DNA of 64,000 nucleotides. Origin: Petaurus breviceps papuanus (Eukaryota; Chordata; Mammalia; Diprotodontia; Petauridae). Position numbers and translations under genes: made by a program. The notes under the pieces were generated by a model. The model ran no database searches. It was given only the letters and a program-made list of their open reading frames with translations, and had not been told where the DNA came from. The stretch covers positions 61,002,801 through 61,066,800 of the forward strand of contig JAMXIF010000015.1 in assembly GCA_028583685.1 (NCBI GenBank), given 5' to 3'. Below, one piece after another: positions 56,041 through 64,000 of the stretch (the stretch's first letter is position 1; each line of letters begins with the position of its first letter).

Positions 56041-56105
56041 ATTCCCTGCCTCCAAGACTACAAAATCTATGATCTTATGATATGACATACCCCCCCCAAG
56101 ACTAA
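56015..56105. repeat. 46-bp tandem duplication
   Basis: CAAAATCTATGATCTGATGA at 56015 recurs as CAAAATCTATGATCTTATGA at 56061, each copy ending in CCAAGACTA. It arose from the 3' end of the SINE relic. Confidence 0.85.
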
Positions 56106-57113
56106 CATTTCATGGATTATTCTTAAGTATGTGGGTCAGTTGTTGCTTCTTATAAATTTTTGTAATAATACCATTTTTTATTTTTTTCCTTCTTTGGAAA
56201 TTTCCCATATTTCACATAGCTTGAAAATTGATTCCTCATTGCCTTTAAAATTCTATTTTCCCTAGCATAGATTTCTTCATTATGTACTTGGTCAGATCCC
56301 TACCTTAATTGTGGTTTCTTTTTCTTAAAATGTTGTTTCCACTTTCCCACATGCCACATCATGGATAAAGGTGGTAAAGACCAAATGTGAAACTTTTGCC
56401 ATCACCAATAATGAATATATTTGTTTTAGAAAAGTGGAAATATTTGTTCCATTTTGCATCTATTTGTTTTTCTCTTAATTTCATCTATAAATGCTCTTTG
56501 AATTATTTTGCTTATCTGGATCTCACGCCAAGTTTTCTATACTCTCTTTTCCCCTTATGCTACATGTTGCTGTTTAGCAAAGGAATGCTTCACATTATCT
56601 CTCAGTCTTTCTTTGTAAAGTTGCACAAATGAGCTTGTATTCTAAATTAGTGCTGCCCTTAGCTGCTATGTTTTTGCTATTGTGAAGGAAGAAAATGTTT
56701 GCTGTCTGAGATGATTTCTGGAGTCTTGTAGTCTTCATGGCCATGACTACTTTATATTAGGGAAGCTTCTTTAAGAAGTGGTTATAATCAGATACAACGT
56801 TCTTACATTTATTCGTTTTTCATTTTGTGTGGGCATATGTCAACAGATTTTTTTTTATTTTGGTTATTTTATAGCTGTTGTTCTTATCTTCCTACTTCCT
56901 TCTAATTTTGTGTTGATTTTGACTCTCATTTTAATCAGTTGATAATCTAACTACCCACAGAAGCTGATCTTACAATTACTAACATCAGTCACTCATGTTA
57001 TACCTGCTTTTCCAATAAATATATGAAAAATGGAAATATACTGGAGAAAACTTGATAAATACCTACTATACTTAAAAATATTATAAGACCAATACTGCTA
57101 TTGATGTAACCCA
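56106..57113. other. unassigned stretch
   Basis: About 1 kb, T-rich, without named repeat. The 81-codon frame at 56387 shows no motif. Confidence 0.35.
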
Positions 57114-57126
57114 GATTCATTTACTT

Positions 57127-57287
57127 CTTTTTTGCTTTTTGGAGGGGGAAAGTAAGGCAATCAGGGTTAAGTGACTTGCCCAAGGTCACATGGCTAGTTT
57201 TATGTTAAGTGTCTGAGACTGTATTTGAACTCAGGTCCTCCTGATTCCAGGGCCAGTGCTCTATTCATTGTGCCACCTAGCTGCCCT
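57127..57287 (-). mobile_element. CORE-SINE, type A, antisense, perfect target-site duplication
   Basis: TTTTTGGAGGGGGAAAGTAAG, TTAAGTGACTTGCCCAAGGT and TTGTGCCACCTAGCTGCC. Flanked by GATTCATTTACTT at 57114-57126 and 57288-57300. Confidence 0.96.
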
Positions 57288-57300
57288 GATTCATTTACTT

Positions 57301-57494
57301 ATACATATGTTCGGTCCTTTCATATCCTTTCTGGTCCCAACACAAAGCCCACAAGATTACCTCACTTAGTTGGGACCAACACTACTAGCTATACCAGAGC
57401 AAATGAACTTGATCAAGGTATTCTCACTCACTCCAGGAAAGGAGTGGTATGTTGTACAGATGAGCCACATTATCTTGGTCAAACAGATCTACCA
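57301..57494. other. unassigned short stretch
   Basis: No repeat recognised. Confidence 0.35.
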
Positions 57495-57700
57495 AACTGT
57501 CTTTTATTTTTTTAATTTATGGAATAAAACAAGCATTTCCATAACATAGTATAACAAAGAAGATGATTGCACATGAAACTGCAAATCTACTATGGACAGC
57601 TCACTATACCTTTCAAATATGCAACAAAATTATCATGAAAACTTTTTTCCTTTTTTTTCTTCCCTCCCACCCTAGATATGGCTACCAAGAGACCTTTCTT
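57495..57700 (-). mobile_element. L1-type 3' end, antisense
   Basis: TTTATGGAATAAAACAAGCAT, AACATAGTATAACAAAGAAG, TTGCACATGAAACTGCAAAT and TTATCATGAAAAC. The reverse complement of the same blocks ends the sense copy at 57870-58485. Confidence 0.7.
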
Positions 57701-57869
57701 TTAAAACATGAGAAAAAGCTATATATAGATGCTAATTCAAGGGGCTTGATAAAGCACTCAAAGTACCCAAAATAAACAGTCAAAAGGCTATCTTCTTCTC
57801 AACCCTGGCTTTAATTCTCAAGAAATTATAGGTTTAGCTTTAATCCCCTCCTGGGCTCTAACTAGAGGT

Positions 57870-58485
57870 CTCTTTATAACAGCTCTCTTTGTAGTGGCAG
57901 AAAAATAGAAATTGTGGGGGTGACTATCAATTGGGGAATGGCTGAACAAGTAGTATATGATCATGATGGAATACTACTGTGCTAAAAGAAATGATGAGCT
58001 CCTTGATTTTTGATAGATTTGCACACAATAATGAAGACCAAAATTAGCAGAACCAAACAGCAACATTATTTTAGAACAACTTTGTGTGACTAAGTCATTT
58101 TCACTATTATAAATACTCAAATTAACAACAAAGGACCTATGAAGGAAGACACTATCTGTATCCACAGAAATAACTGATGAATAGAAGTATGTGTAGAATG
58201 ATTTTCCATAGATATTTCCATATCTATGGAAATGTGTGTGCATATGTATGTGTGTATACGCACATATATACGTACGCACACACATATTAGTGTCTAATGG
58301 TAGTCATGTCTACATGGGGGGAAGAAAGAAAGGGAAAACAAAAAGAAATCTGCAAGAGAACTTTATGATATATTTAAAAGGAATAGCAAGTTGTACATAA
58401 TAGATTTTCAATTTAATATGCAATCTTTTTATTCTATTATGTTAAGAAACTGCTTGTTTTATTGCATACATTAAAAATAAAATTA
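57870..58485 (+). mobile_element. L1 3' end, sense
   Basis: ORF2 C-terminal phrase CTATCAATTGGGGAATGGCTG and GATGGAATACTACTGTGCTA, then the 3' UTR and the end blocks AGCAAGTTGTACATAATAGA and ACTGCTTGTTTTATTGC. With the antisense copy upstream it forms an inverted pair with the 3' ends outward. Confidence 0.8.
58203..58232. repeat. 12-bp perfect inverted repeat (hairpin)
   Basis: TTTCCATAGATA and TATCTATGGAAA around TTTCCA, inside the L1 3' UTR. Confidence 0.85.
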
Positions 58486-58910
58486 AGGAAATTTAAAAAA
58501 CCAAATGGTTAACAGTTGTGAACAATAACCATATTCACTTCCTAAGAAGTGATGCAGAATAATTCACTATCGTTTTATGAAACAAACTAAAGGGATGTCC
58601 TTGTTGGAACTTGGGAGGATTAGATGCACTTATTTTTGCTATTTGTCTAAATGTAATTCCATAAAATATCTCTTTTGTGTGTTCAAGGAATATTTATCCA
58701 TGGCGAAAGTAGAATGAGGGGTCTCTGATAGTAAGCTGATAAGAGAAGGGTAATCATGATGCATGGGGGCAACTGATCTAACTGTTCCTTAATGAACTCC
58801 CCCAAATTCTAGTATTCCTGGGAATTCTTTTGACCTGTTCTTCAAGAGAAATAGCATAATGTTACAGCTGATGAGTCAGTTCCTGCTTGGGGAGCCTGCA
58901 ATGACCTGAC
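58486..58910. other. unassigned stretch
   Basis: Nothing recognised. Confidence 0.35.
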
Positions 58911-59083
58911 TGCCTTTAATTCGATAACCATTTATTAAGCACACAAGGTACTGTGGGTCCTGAGGATACAAAGAAAAAAAAATAGTCCTCATCCTCAAAG
59001 AATTAACATTCTAGGGTGAGAAAAAGCCTGTACATAGATCAATACAAAGCATATACTAAGTAAGACAAAATAATTTCAAGAAA
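58911..59083 (-). mobile_element. L2, antisense 3' end
   Basis: AACCATTTATTAAGCACACAA, GAGGATACAAAGAAAAAAAA, CTCAAAGAATTAACATTCTA and AGCCTGTACATAGATCAATAC. Confidence 0.75.
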
Positions 59084-59089
59084 AGAAAG

Positions 59090-59370
59090 ATGGTGTTGGT
59101 AAAGATGGTGAAGTGAATGGTAGCAGAACAATCAGTTCCCACTCAAGTACTCCAGGAAATATGTTTTAAAGGAGAACTAGACTGAATAACATTCAAGAAA
59201 TAGGGAGAGAAACAATAGTTCCTTCAATCCAACCCAAGTGTACACAGCAGGACAGCCAGAAACTTTGGTTTTCCAAGTAAGGGGAGCAGCCAGAGAATCT
59301 GGAGCAACCAGAGGGTACAGAATACTTCTTGTGTAGACCAAAAATCTTCCAAGATTACCTTGAACATTCA
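59090..59370 (+). mobile_element. possible L1/HAL1 5' UTR fragment
   Basis: AAAGATGGTGAAGTGAATGG resembles the L1 start block (AAGATGGCAGAGTAA), and the following purine-rich text is L1 5' UTR-like. No ORF1 follows. Weak. Confidence 0.35.
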
Positions 59371-59892
59371 GTGATGTGTTTCAGAAAGAAGATAGATCAG
59401 AGCGCTATGAAGAGGAAGCCCTGGGGAAGTCAGATATGTATAGTTCTCCATTCCCAGGTGGAGGATATAGGAAATAAGAAAGGTCTAAATGGGAAAGCAG
59501 ATTAATATTCATATCCTGAGGCATCTGAAAGTTTGAAGTACACTGATTGGTCTGAGATACCCCTAAAGGCCTTGTAAAAGACAATTTTATACTCATTATT
59601 TACTCCTGGACTTTTAATAATCCAGCACTTCCAGTGACAGGTCCCTAGAAAATACAAATCAAGATGAAACAAGAACCCATTATTTTGTCTGTACCTAATA
59701 CAAAGATCCATTCATGAAGTCTTGAAATGTGAGTAAATAGATGACACTCACAAAGGAATTTGTATACATCTAGGGATAATCAAAGACACACGTTTAGAAA
59801 GAGAAAATAATTTTGCAACTATAAACAGAGCTTCTGATAAAAGAATAGTTTGGTTTAATGAATTATAAAAGTTTCTAAAAGAAAGGAAATAC
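59371..59892. other. unassigned stretch up to the LTR edge
   Basis: No repeat or exon recognised. Confidence 0.35.
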
Positions 59893-60508
59893 TGCAGCCA
59901 GCACAGTTGGTGGGCTAGGGAGTGGTGAGAATGACGAGATGGGGGTGTAATCAATAGTCTGTTTATTACAGGATCATTTCATACAGAGCCAAAGATGCAA
60001 GGACCTCACAGAGTTTTTATGTCCCCCTAAGAGAATGCAGACACCCCAAAAGAATGCAGACAATGTAGAAAGATCCTACATCAAAGGAATGCAGATAATG
60101 TAGAAGGAGCCTCCCTTAATCCTGTTCTCTATTTACCCTTGCTTGAGATTAGTTACTTATTAGGGTATTATTCTAGGACCATATCCTACCGCATAAACAA
60201 AAAAGATTACATGCCCTCTGTGATAGTAATGGCAATTAAAGATTCCCCTGTATTGGCTTGGTTTTCAAATTGATTGTGTTAAAACCCAGAGCTTGTTAAT
60301 CCCACCTGTGGGATGGACTTGTTGATGTGAAAAGAAAGTCCTGAACTGGGAGGAGCTGGTGACATAGATTTGGAGAGACAAGAGAGAGGCAGAAGAACTT
60401 TTTTTTTGGAAGCAGCACCTCTTGGAGAGAGAGGGACTGCTTGTGGCCGCTTTGAATTGCCCTGGACTTTTGAGACCTGCCCCCTGAGCTGCCAAGGACT
60501 GAGGAGAC

Positions 60509-61087
60509 ATGGCTGTTTTGCTGGTACTTTGTCTGTCTGTTTTGATGTTGTTTTGCCAGATTTGTCCACTGGTGAAAGACAGTCCTTTTGTTGAAGAAGT
60601 CCTAGAACCTGGCTGTTCGCTAAGAAGCCCTGAGACTGTCCTGCAGACAGAGAGTGAATACTGTCCACTGGTGAGGGACAGTGCTGTTGTTGCAGGGGTC
60701 TGGAGACTGTCCTGCAGACAGAATGAATACTGTCCACTGGTGAAGGACAGTGCTGTTGTTGCAGGGGTCTGGAGACTGTCCTGCAGACAGAGTGAATACT
60801 GTCCACTGGTGAAGGACAGTGCTGTTGTTGCAGGGGTCTGGGAACCTTTCTGTTGGTTCGGAAGCCCTGAAGAAGGATTTTCTGGTTGTATGTTTACAGA
60901 AATCCTGGGAGAGGGTTTTGCTGATGTGTTCAGGGGTTCTAGGACTGTTCTACAGACAGAGGATGAATTCATGAAGGGACTGGCAATGTATCTTATGGCC
61001 TTGCTAAGCCTTGTCTCCCCAGGAACTAAGATTGCTGAGAACTTGCCTCCTGTCAAGATGAAGAAAAGATCTCCATTTGGGTATTAA
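60509..61087 (+). other. 192-codon open frame with hydrophobic start and tandem repeats, origin unknown
   Basis: I do not recognise this product. Residues 1-21 are hydrophobic and fit a signal peptide or anchor (MAVLLVLCLSVLMLF). Residues about 42-112 are tandem units of about 23 residues containing EYCPLVKDSAVVAGVW. The C-terminus is PPVKMKKRSPFGY. Each unit repeats CPLV and one further cysteine. A minus-strand frame of 263 codons (60265-61056) overlaps it, so coding on this strand is not proven. The C-terminal text recurs at 63743 on the minus strand, which favours the + strand reading. AATAAA signals follow at 61549 and 61607. It lies inside an ERV LTR region in the opposite orientation, so it may be part of a second element. 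Confidence 0.4.
60632..60845. repeat. minisatellite, three units of 69-71 bp
   Basis: GAGACTGTCCTGCAGACAGA marks unit starts at 60632, 60703 and 60772. Units are nearly identical, implying recent amplification or ongoing homogenisation. It lies within the 192-codon frame. Confidence 0.9.
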
Positions 61088-61104
61088 GTGCTGTGTTTAA
61101 ACTT

Positions 61105-61535
61105 GATGTATCTCTGGGGTAGATTCAATTGTGATCCAGGGGTGGGGAACTTTTGACCTTTTTGTGTTCTGTGGTTGAACAAATGAATGTAGTTTACTTA
61201 TGTTTGGAAACTAATCTCCATTTGAGAAGAAGGGCTTTGTGGTGGACTAAATGAAGGTATAGCCTAGGGGTGGAGTAGTATTTAGACCAGGGACTTCGTA
61301 ATTGATTGAATGATTGGAAGGTCCTGGGGTGGGGTAGTACTTGGAGATTATGATGTAACTCTGGGGTAGATTCAATTGTGATCCAGGGGTAGGGAACTTT
61401 TGACCTTTTTGTGCTTTGTGATGGACCAAATGAAGGTACAGCCTAGGGGTGGAGAAGTATTTAGAACTGAGACTTTGTAATTGATTGAATGATTGGAAGG
61501 TCCTGGGGTGGGGTAGTACTTGGAGATTATTTAAT
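61105..61535. repeat. two-unit tandem repeat, period about 247 bp
   Basis: GATGTATCTCTGGGGTAGAT at 61105 and GATGTAACTCTGGGGTAGAT at 61352; both units end TGGGGTAGTACTTGGAGATT. The second unit is about 65 bases shorter. It follows the stop codon of the 192-codon frame. Confidence 0.9.
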
Positions 61536-61819
61536 CACACTTAATAAATGCTGTATTTTGAATGATGTCATGTTTTGATCTTCACTGTTCTTGGTTGGTC
61601 ACTGAATAAAATGGAGAGCACCTATGCTGGTATTTTGAACCTTGAGAAGTTGCCTTTCCTTGGCATTACATTACACCCTCTTGCTTATCTGCCCAGTAAC
61701 CTTTGCAGGTAACTGTATAGGACAGGGGGAATATACCTTAGCATATATTCAAGGGATCCCAAAATGTCCCCTACATAATACATCCTCCTGCTTGTCTGCC
61801 CTGTAGCCTTTCATATTAT

Positions 61820-61832
61820 ATGTATGTATGTA

Positions 61833-61876
<44 letters not shown>
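61820..61876. repeat. (TA)n/(TATG)n microsatellite
   Basis: Near the U3 edge of the LTR. Confidence 0.9.
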
Positions 61877-61929
61877 GGGAGGGGAACATTTCATTAGCGA
61901 AGCCGAGAAACTTCTAAAAGTTCTGTACA

Positions 61930-63245
61930 TCTCCCCCATTTATTATTATAAAAGACTGTGGGCAGGATCATGCAATTGGTCATTATTTGCACTTGTTGAA
62001 TGATACGAGAAAAACAGGAAATAAGGATGGGTAAACAAGTACATAAAACCAGTAACACCACCCATATTCCTAGAAAGGTTATTATTTGCTATATTTGTCC
62101 AGGTAATATTCCCTGAGGTCTCTTTATCCAATCAACAATGTTTTCTGCCTCCAAATTTGGTAGTAGAGATTGCTGACTTTCCTGATCCATGAGGTGAGCC
62201 AAATTCTCTAAATCATTTATGTCAAGGGGGTGTGTCATGGTCACCCCATAGGCCATTAAGATGATTTCTAATTTGAGTTATGTTATATTCTGATTCATTA
62301 TATGGTTTGTTTACCATACAGATATAGATATAGATATAGATATAAAATCATACATTAACCTTTGTCTGGCTTTCATTAATTCAATCTCCTAAGCTATAGC
62401 AATTAAATCATCTCTAAGATGATTTATTGCTTTATAAAAGCTCTTGTTGATTTCTGATTGCAAAAAAAATCTTCATGAAACATTGACAGACAATTCATGT
62501 AAAAATTGAGCTTGCACTATCTGATTTTGTACAGTGCCAGTGGATACAGACATAGCAACACTGCTCACTATAGTAGTAATTAAAGCAATTATTCCAACAA
62601 AAATACAGGATATACACCTCTTTTTTTCTATTGGAACTCAATAATTGATTAATTTGAGCAATAGAATGATCAGCACGAGAGTGAAACCAATGTTCACTCT
62701 CTACAGGTATCATTACCATGCTAGGTTTTCTAATAGAAAATAGCAATTGCCCTAAAGAAGTATTATCATGACATTCAGAAACCTTACAATTAATACATGT
62801 GGATTACCATCCCCGTGCCCTCCTTTAGGCTCTGACTCCTCTTTCCACCACCGACCTCGTCTGGCTCTGGTTCAGGCTGGCTGAATGTCCAGTCTCTGTA
62901 TTTGTTGACACAGTCCTTGTTCTCCTTTCTGGTATCCAGACTTTCTCATTTTCATCTGTGGAGACACACAAATAACCTCGGCCTTGAACTATTTCTCTGT
63001 TCTGGCCACACTATTGTCCCTTATCTTTTTTCCACATCACCCATTCAGTAACTGCAGTTGCCTGGGTCTGTAATCTTCTAGAATTACTAATTGTGTGGTC
63101 AGCAACACCCCAGAATTTTTCTGCTGGTGTGTGTAATGCCATGCACAGAAGCTTTCCAAAAGAACTGCTACTGTGAACAGCTTTTTTAAGGTTCTGATTG
63201 CTCAGTATAGCGATTACTCTATCTATTCCATAACAAAAGCAATAC
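61930..63245 (-). mobile_element. betaretrovirus-like ERV internal region (fossil): end of pol and transmembrane part of env
   Basis: On the minus strand, about 63245-62850 resembles the integrase C-terminus of class II (betaretroviral) pol, including the block GRGYLCVSTDENEKVWIPER. About 62760-61950 resembles the envelope transmembrane subunit: a basic cleavage-like site followed by a hydrophobic fusion-peptide-like stretch, helical regions and a membrane anchor near the end. A polypurine tract and the LTR follow. The copy is broken, with several breaks in what is visible, and the upstream genes lie beyond the window or are absent. Confidence 0.75.
62320..62346. repeat. (AGATAT)n microsatellite
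   Basis: Four units of AGATAT in tandem. Confidence 0.9.
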
Positions 63246-63360
63246 ATCCATGGAAAAATCTAGGTACAGCATAATTCAAAATACAGTATTCACCATATTT
63301 CAACTTATCACAGAAAATCACAATATACTATTCACAACATAGTCTCAAAGTAAAATAGTC

Positions 63361-63640
63361 ACTCTTAAGTTAATTCAATCAGTCACAAAATAGTTACTCT
63401 TAAGTTAATTCAATCAGTCTCTTATCAGTAGTATCAAAGTACACAGTCAAAGTCTTCCACTCTTGGTGCAAAGTCTTGATTAACTCAATTAGTCACTAAT
63501 CAGTAGTCTCAAAGTCTTCCACTGATGGGGCAAAGTCTTGATTAACTCAGTCACTAATTAGTAGTCTCAAAGTCTTCCACTCTTGGGGCAAAGTCTTGAT
63601 TAACTCAATCAGTCACTAATCAGTAGCAATAGTCAAAGTA
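63361..63640. repeat. compound minisatellite (36-bp and 58-62-bp units)
   Basis: ACTCTTAAGTTAATTCAATC recurs at 63361 and 63397; CTTGATTAACTCA at 63475, 63537 and 63595, each unit carrying TCTCAAAGTCTTCCACT. Units differ by a few bases. The array lies between the ERV integrase remnant and the frame at 63743-63979. Confidence 0.9.
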
Positions 63641-63742
63641 CTCAAAGTACAATCAGTCACTTATTCAGTAAAATCTTACTAAGTAGCAAACACAAAACCC
63701 TCCACCCCTTAGGTCACTAATAAACTATAATTCCATAATTAC

Positions 63743-63979
63743 TCAGTACCCAAGGAGAGGTTTTTTCTTCATTTTGACTTGGGGCCTGTTCTCAGATTCC
63801 CTGAATCCCCTTCCATGGTCCCAGATTCTACCTGGATTCAATGGCAGACAACTCCCAGTTCCTTGACCAGCTCTCTGGGCAGATCCTGCTCCACACTGGC
63901 ATTCACAGGGTGTGGTCCATGTCAGCTCCTTCATCATTTCTGCTCCAAGGAATTCAAGGCTCAACCAAGCCAGAAACAA
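63743..63979 (-). other. 78-codon open frame, relative of the 60.5-kb frame's C-terminus
   Basis: Product not recognised. It ends ENRPQVKMKKKPLLGY, aligning with ENLPPVKMKKRSPFGY at 61087. The frame may continue upstream beyond the window. As in the first copy, the stop is followed by tandem repeats and then a CTGTATTTTGAAT block (about 63271-63283 here, about 61551-61563 there). It sits on the same strand as the ERV, whereas the first copy lies opposite to it. Confidence 0.4.
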
Positions 63980-64000
63980 AGTTTCAGCATCCTGGTCATG

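Larger units (their letters stand above)
59893..61929 (-). mobile_element. 3' LTR of a betaretrovirus-like ERV (fossil), enclosing other sequence
   Basis: On the minus strand it starts TGTACAGAACTTTTAG directly after a polypurine tract (61930-61941, AAATGGGGGAGA) and ends GTGCTGGCTGCA at 59893, so it has TG...CA edges. A promoter-like ACATAAAAAC and an AATAAA signal lie near 60020 and 59960. At about 2.0 kb it is long for an LTR, and 60.25-61.68 kb may be a separate inserted element. No second LTR is in the window, so it cannot be dated. Confidence 0.7.

Noticed and set aside
63361-63640. CRISPR-like array
   Set aside because: Units are contiguous, unequal and diverged with no unique spacers; a minisatellite in a mammalian genome.
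1-64000. tRNA genes suggested by A/B-box-like heads
   Set aside because: All such heads belong to CORE-SINEs or MIRs and lack a cloverleaf with a complete anticodon arm.

Overview
The window looks like marsupial genomic DNA and is almost wholly made of transposable-element remains. The evidence is many copies of the tRNA-headed CORE-SINE whose sense strand opens with a block like GGGGCAGCTAGGTGGCGCAG, the MAR1-type SINEs ending in CCAAATGGGGTCA, half-L1 (HAL1) elements, and old L2, MIR and CR1/L3 relics. The genus cannot be fixed by reading. The SINE tails with a GGAGGGGGAA block (antisense) lean towards an Australian marsupial, but weakly. I found no convincing host protein-coding exon, no tRNA or rRNA gene, and no CRISPR or prokaryotic feature. 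There is a 10-base run of N at 27431-27440.

Layout. 1-7.8 kb: L2 scraps, microsatellites, a head-to-tail SINE pair, an internally deleted antisense L1, and hAT miniature elements at 5.6, 7.15 and 7.4 kb. 7.8-10.85 kb: a HAL1 carrying a SINE with a 16-bp target-site duplication. 10.85-16.4 kb: MIR, CR1, MAR1 and L2 relics and unassigned DNA. 16.4-21.2 kb: a three-deep nest in which an antisense L1 was entered by a hAT element, which was entered by a second HAL1. 22.3-25.5 kb: a hAT deletion derivative, L2, and a CR1/L3 element broken up by a SINE and an L1. 25.5-37.9 kb: sparser, with L1 3' ends, one twin-primed (inverted) L1, a probable solo LTR and the longest repeat-poor stretch (33.8-35.9 kb). 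37.9-46.4 kb: tandem SINEs with a mariner-type miniature element inside one, a 150-bp palindromic element at 39.6 kb, and several L2 pieces. 46.4-50.4 kb: an L1 from 5' UTR to 3' tail, lacking the middle of ORF2. 50.4-59.9 kb: MIR, L2, an L1 RT fragment, and a hAT element that contains a copy of DNA lying just outside it. 59.9-64.0 kb: the 3' end of a betaretrovirus-like endogenous retrovirus on the minus strand, whose roughly 2-kb LTR region holds an opposite-strand 192-codon frame rich in tandem repeats. A short relative of that frame lies at 63.74-63.98 kb.

The protein-like signals are transposon genes: L1/HAL1 ORF1 (RNA-binding coiled-coil protein), L1 ORF2 (endonuclease and reverse transcriptase), reverse transcriptase scraps of older LINEs, a hAT transposase tail, and retroviral integrase and envelope remains. 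The least explained items are the 192-codon frame with its relative, the hAT element enclosing neighbouring DNA, and the 40.1-41.7 kb stretch bounded by weak direct repeats. I did not find evidence for a new functional system.
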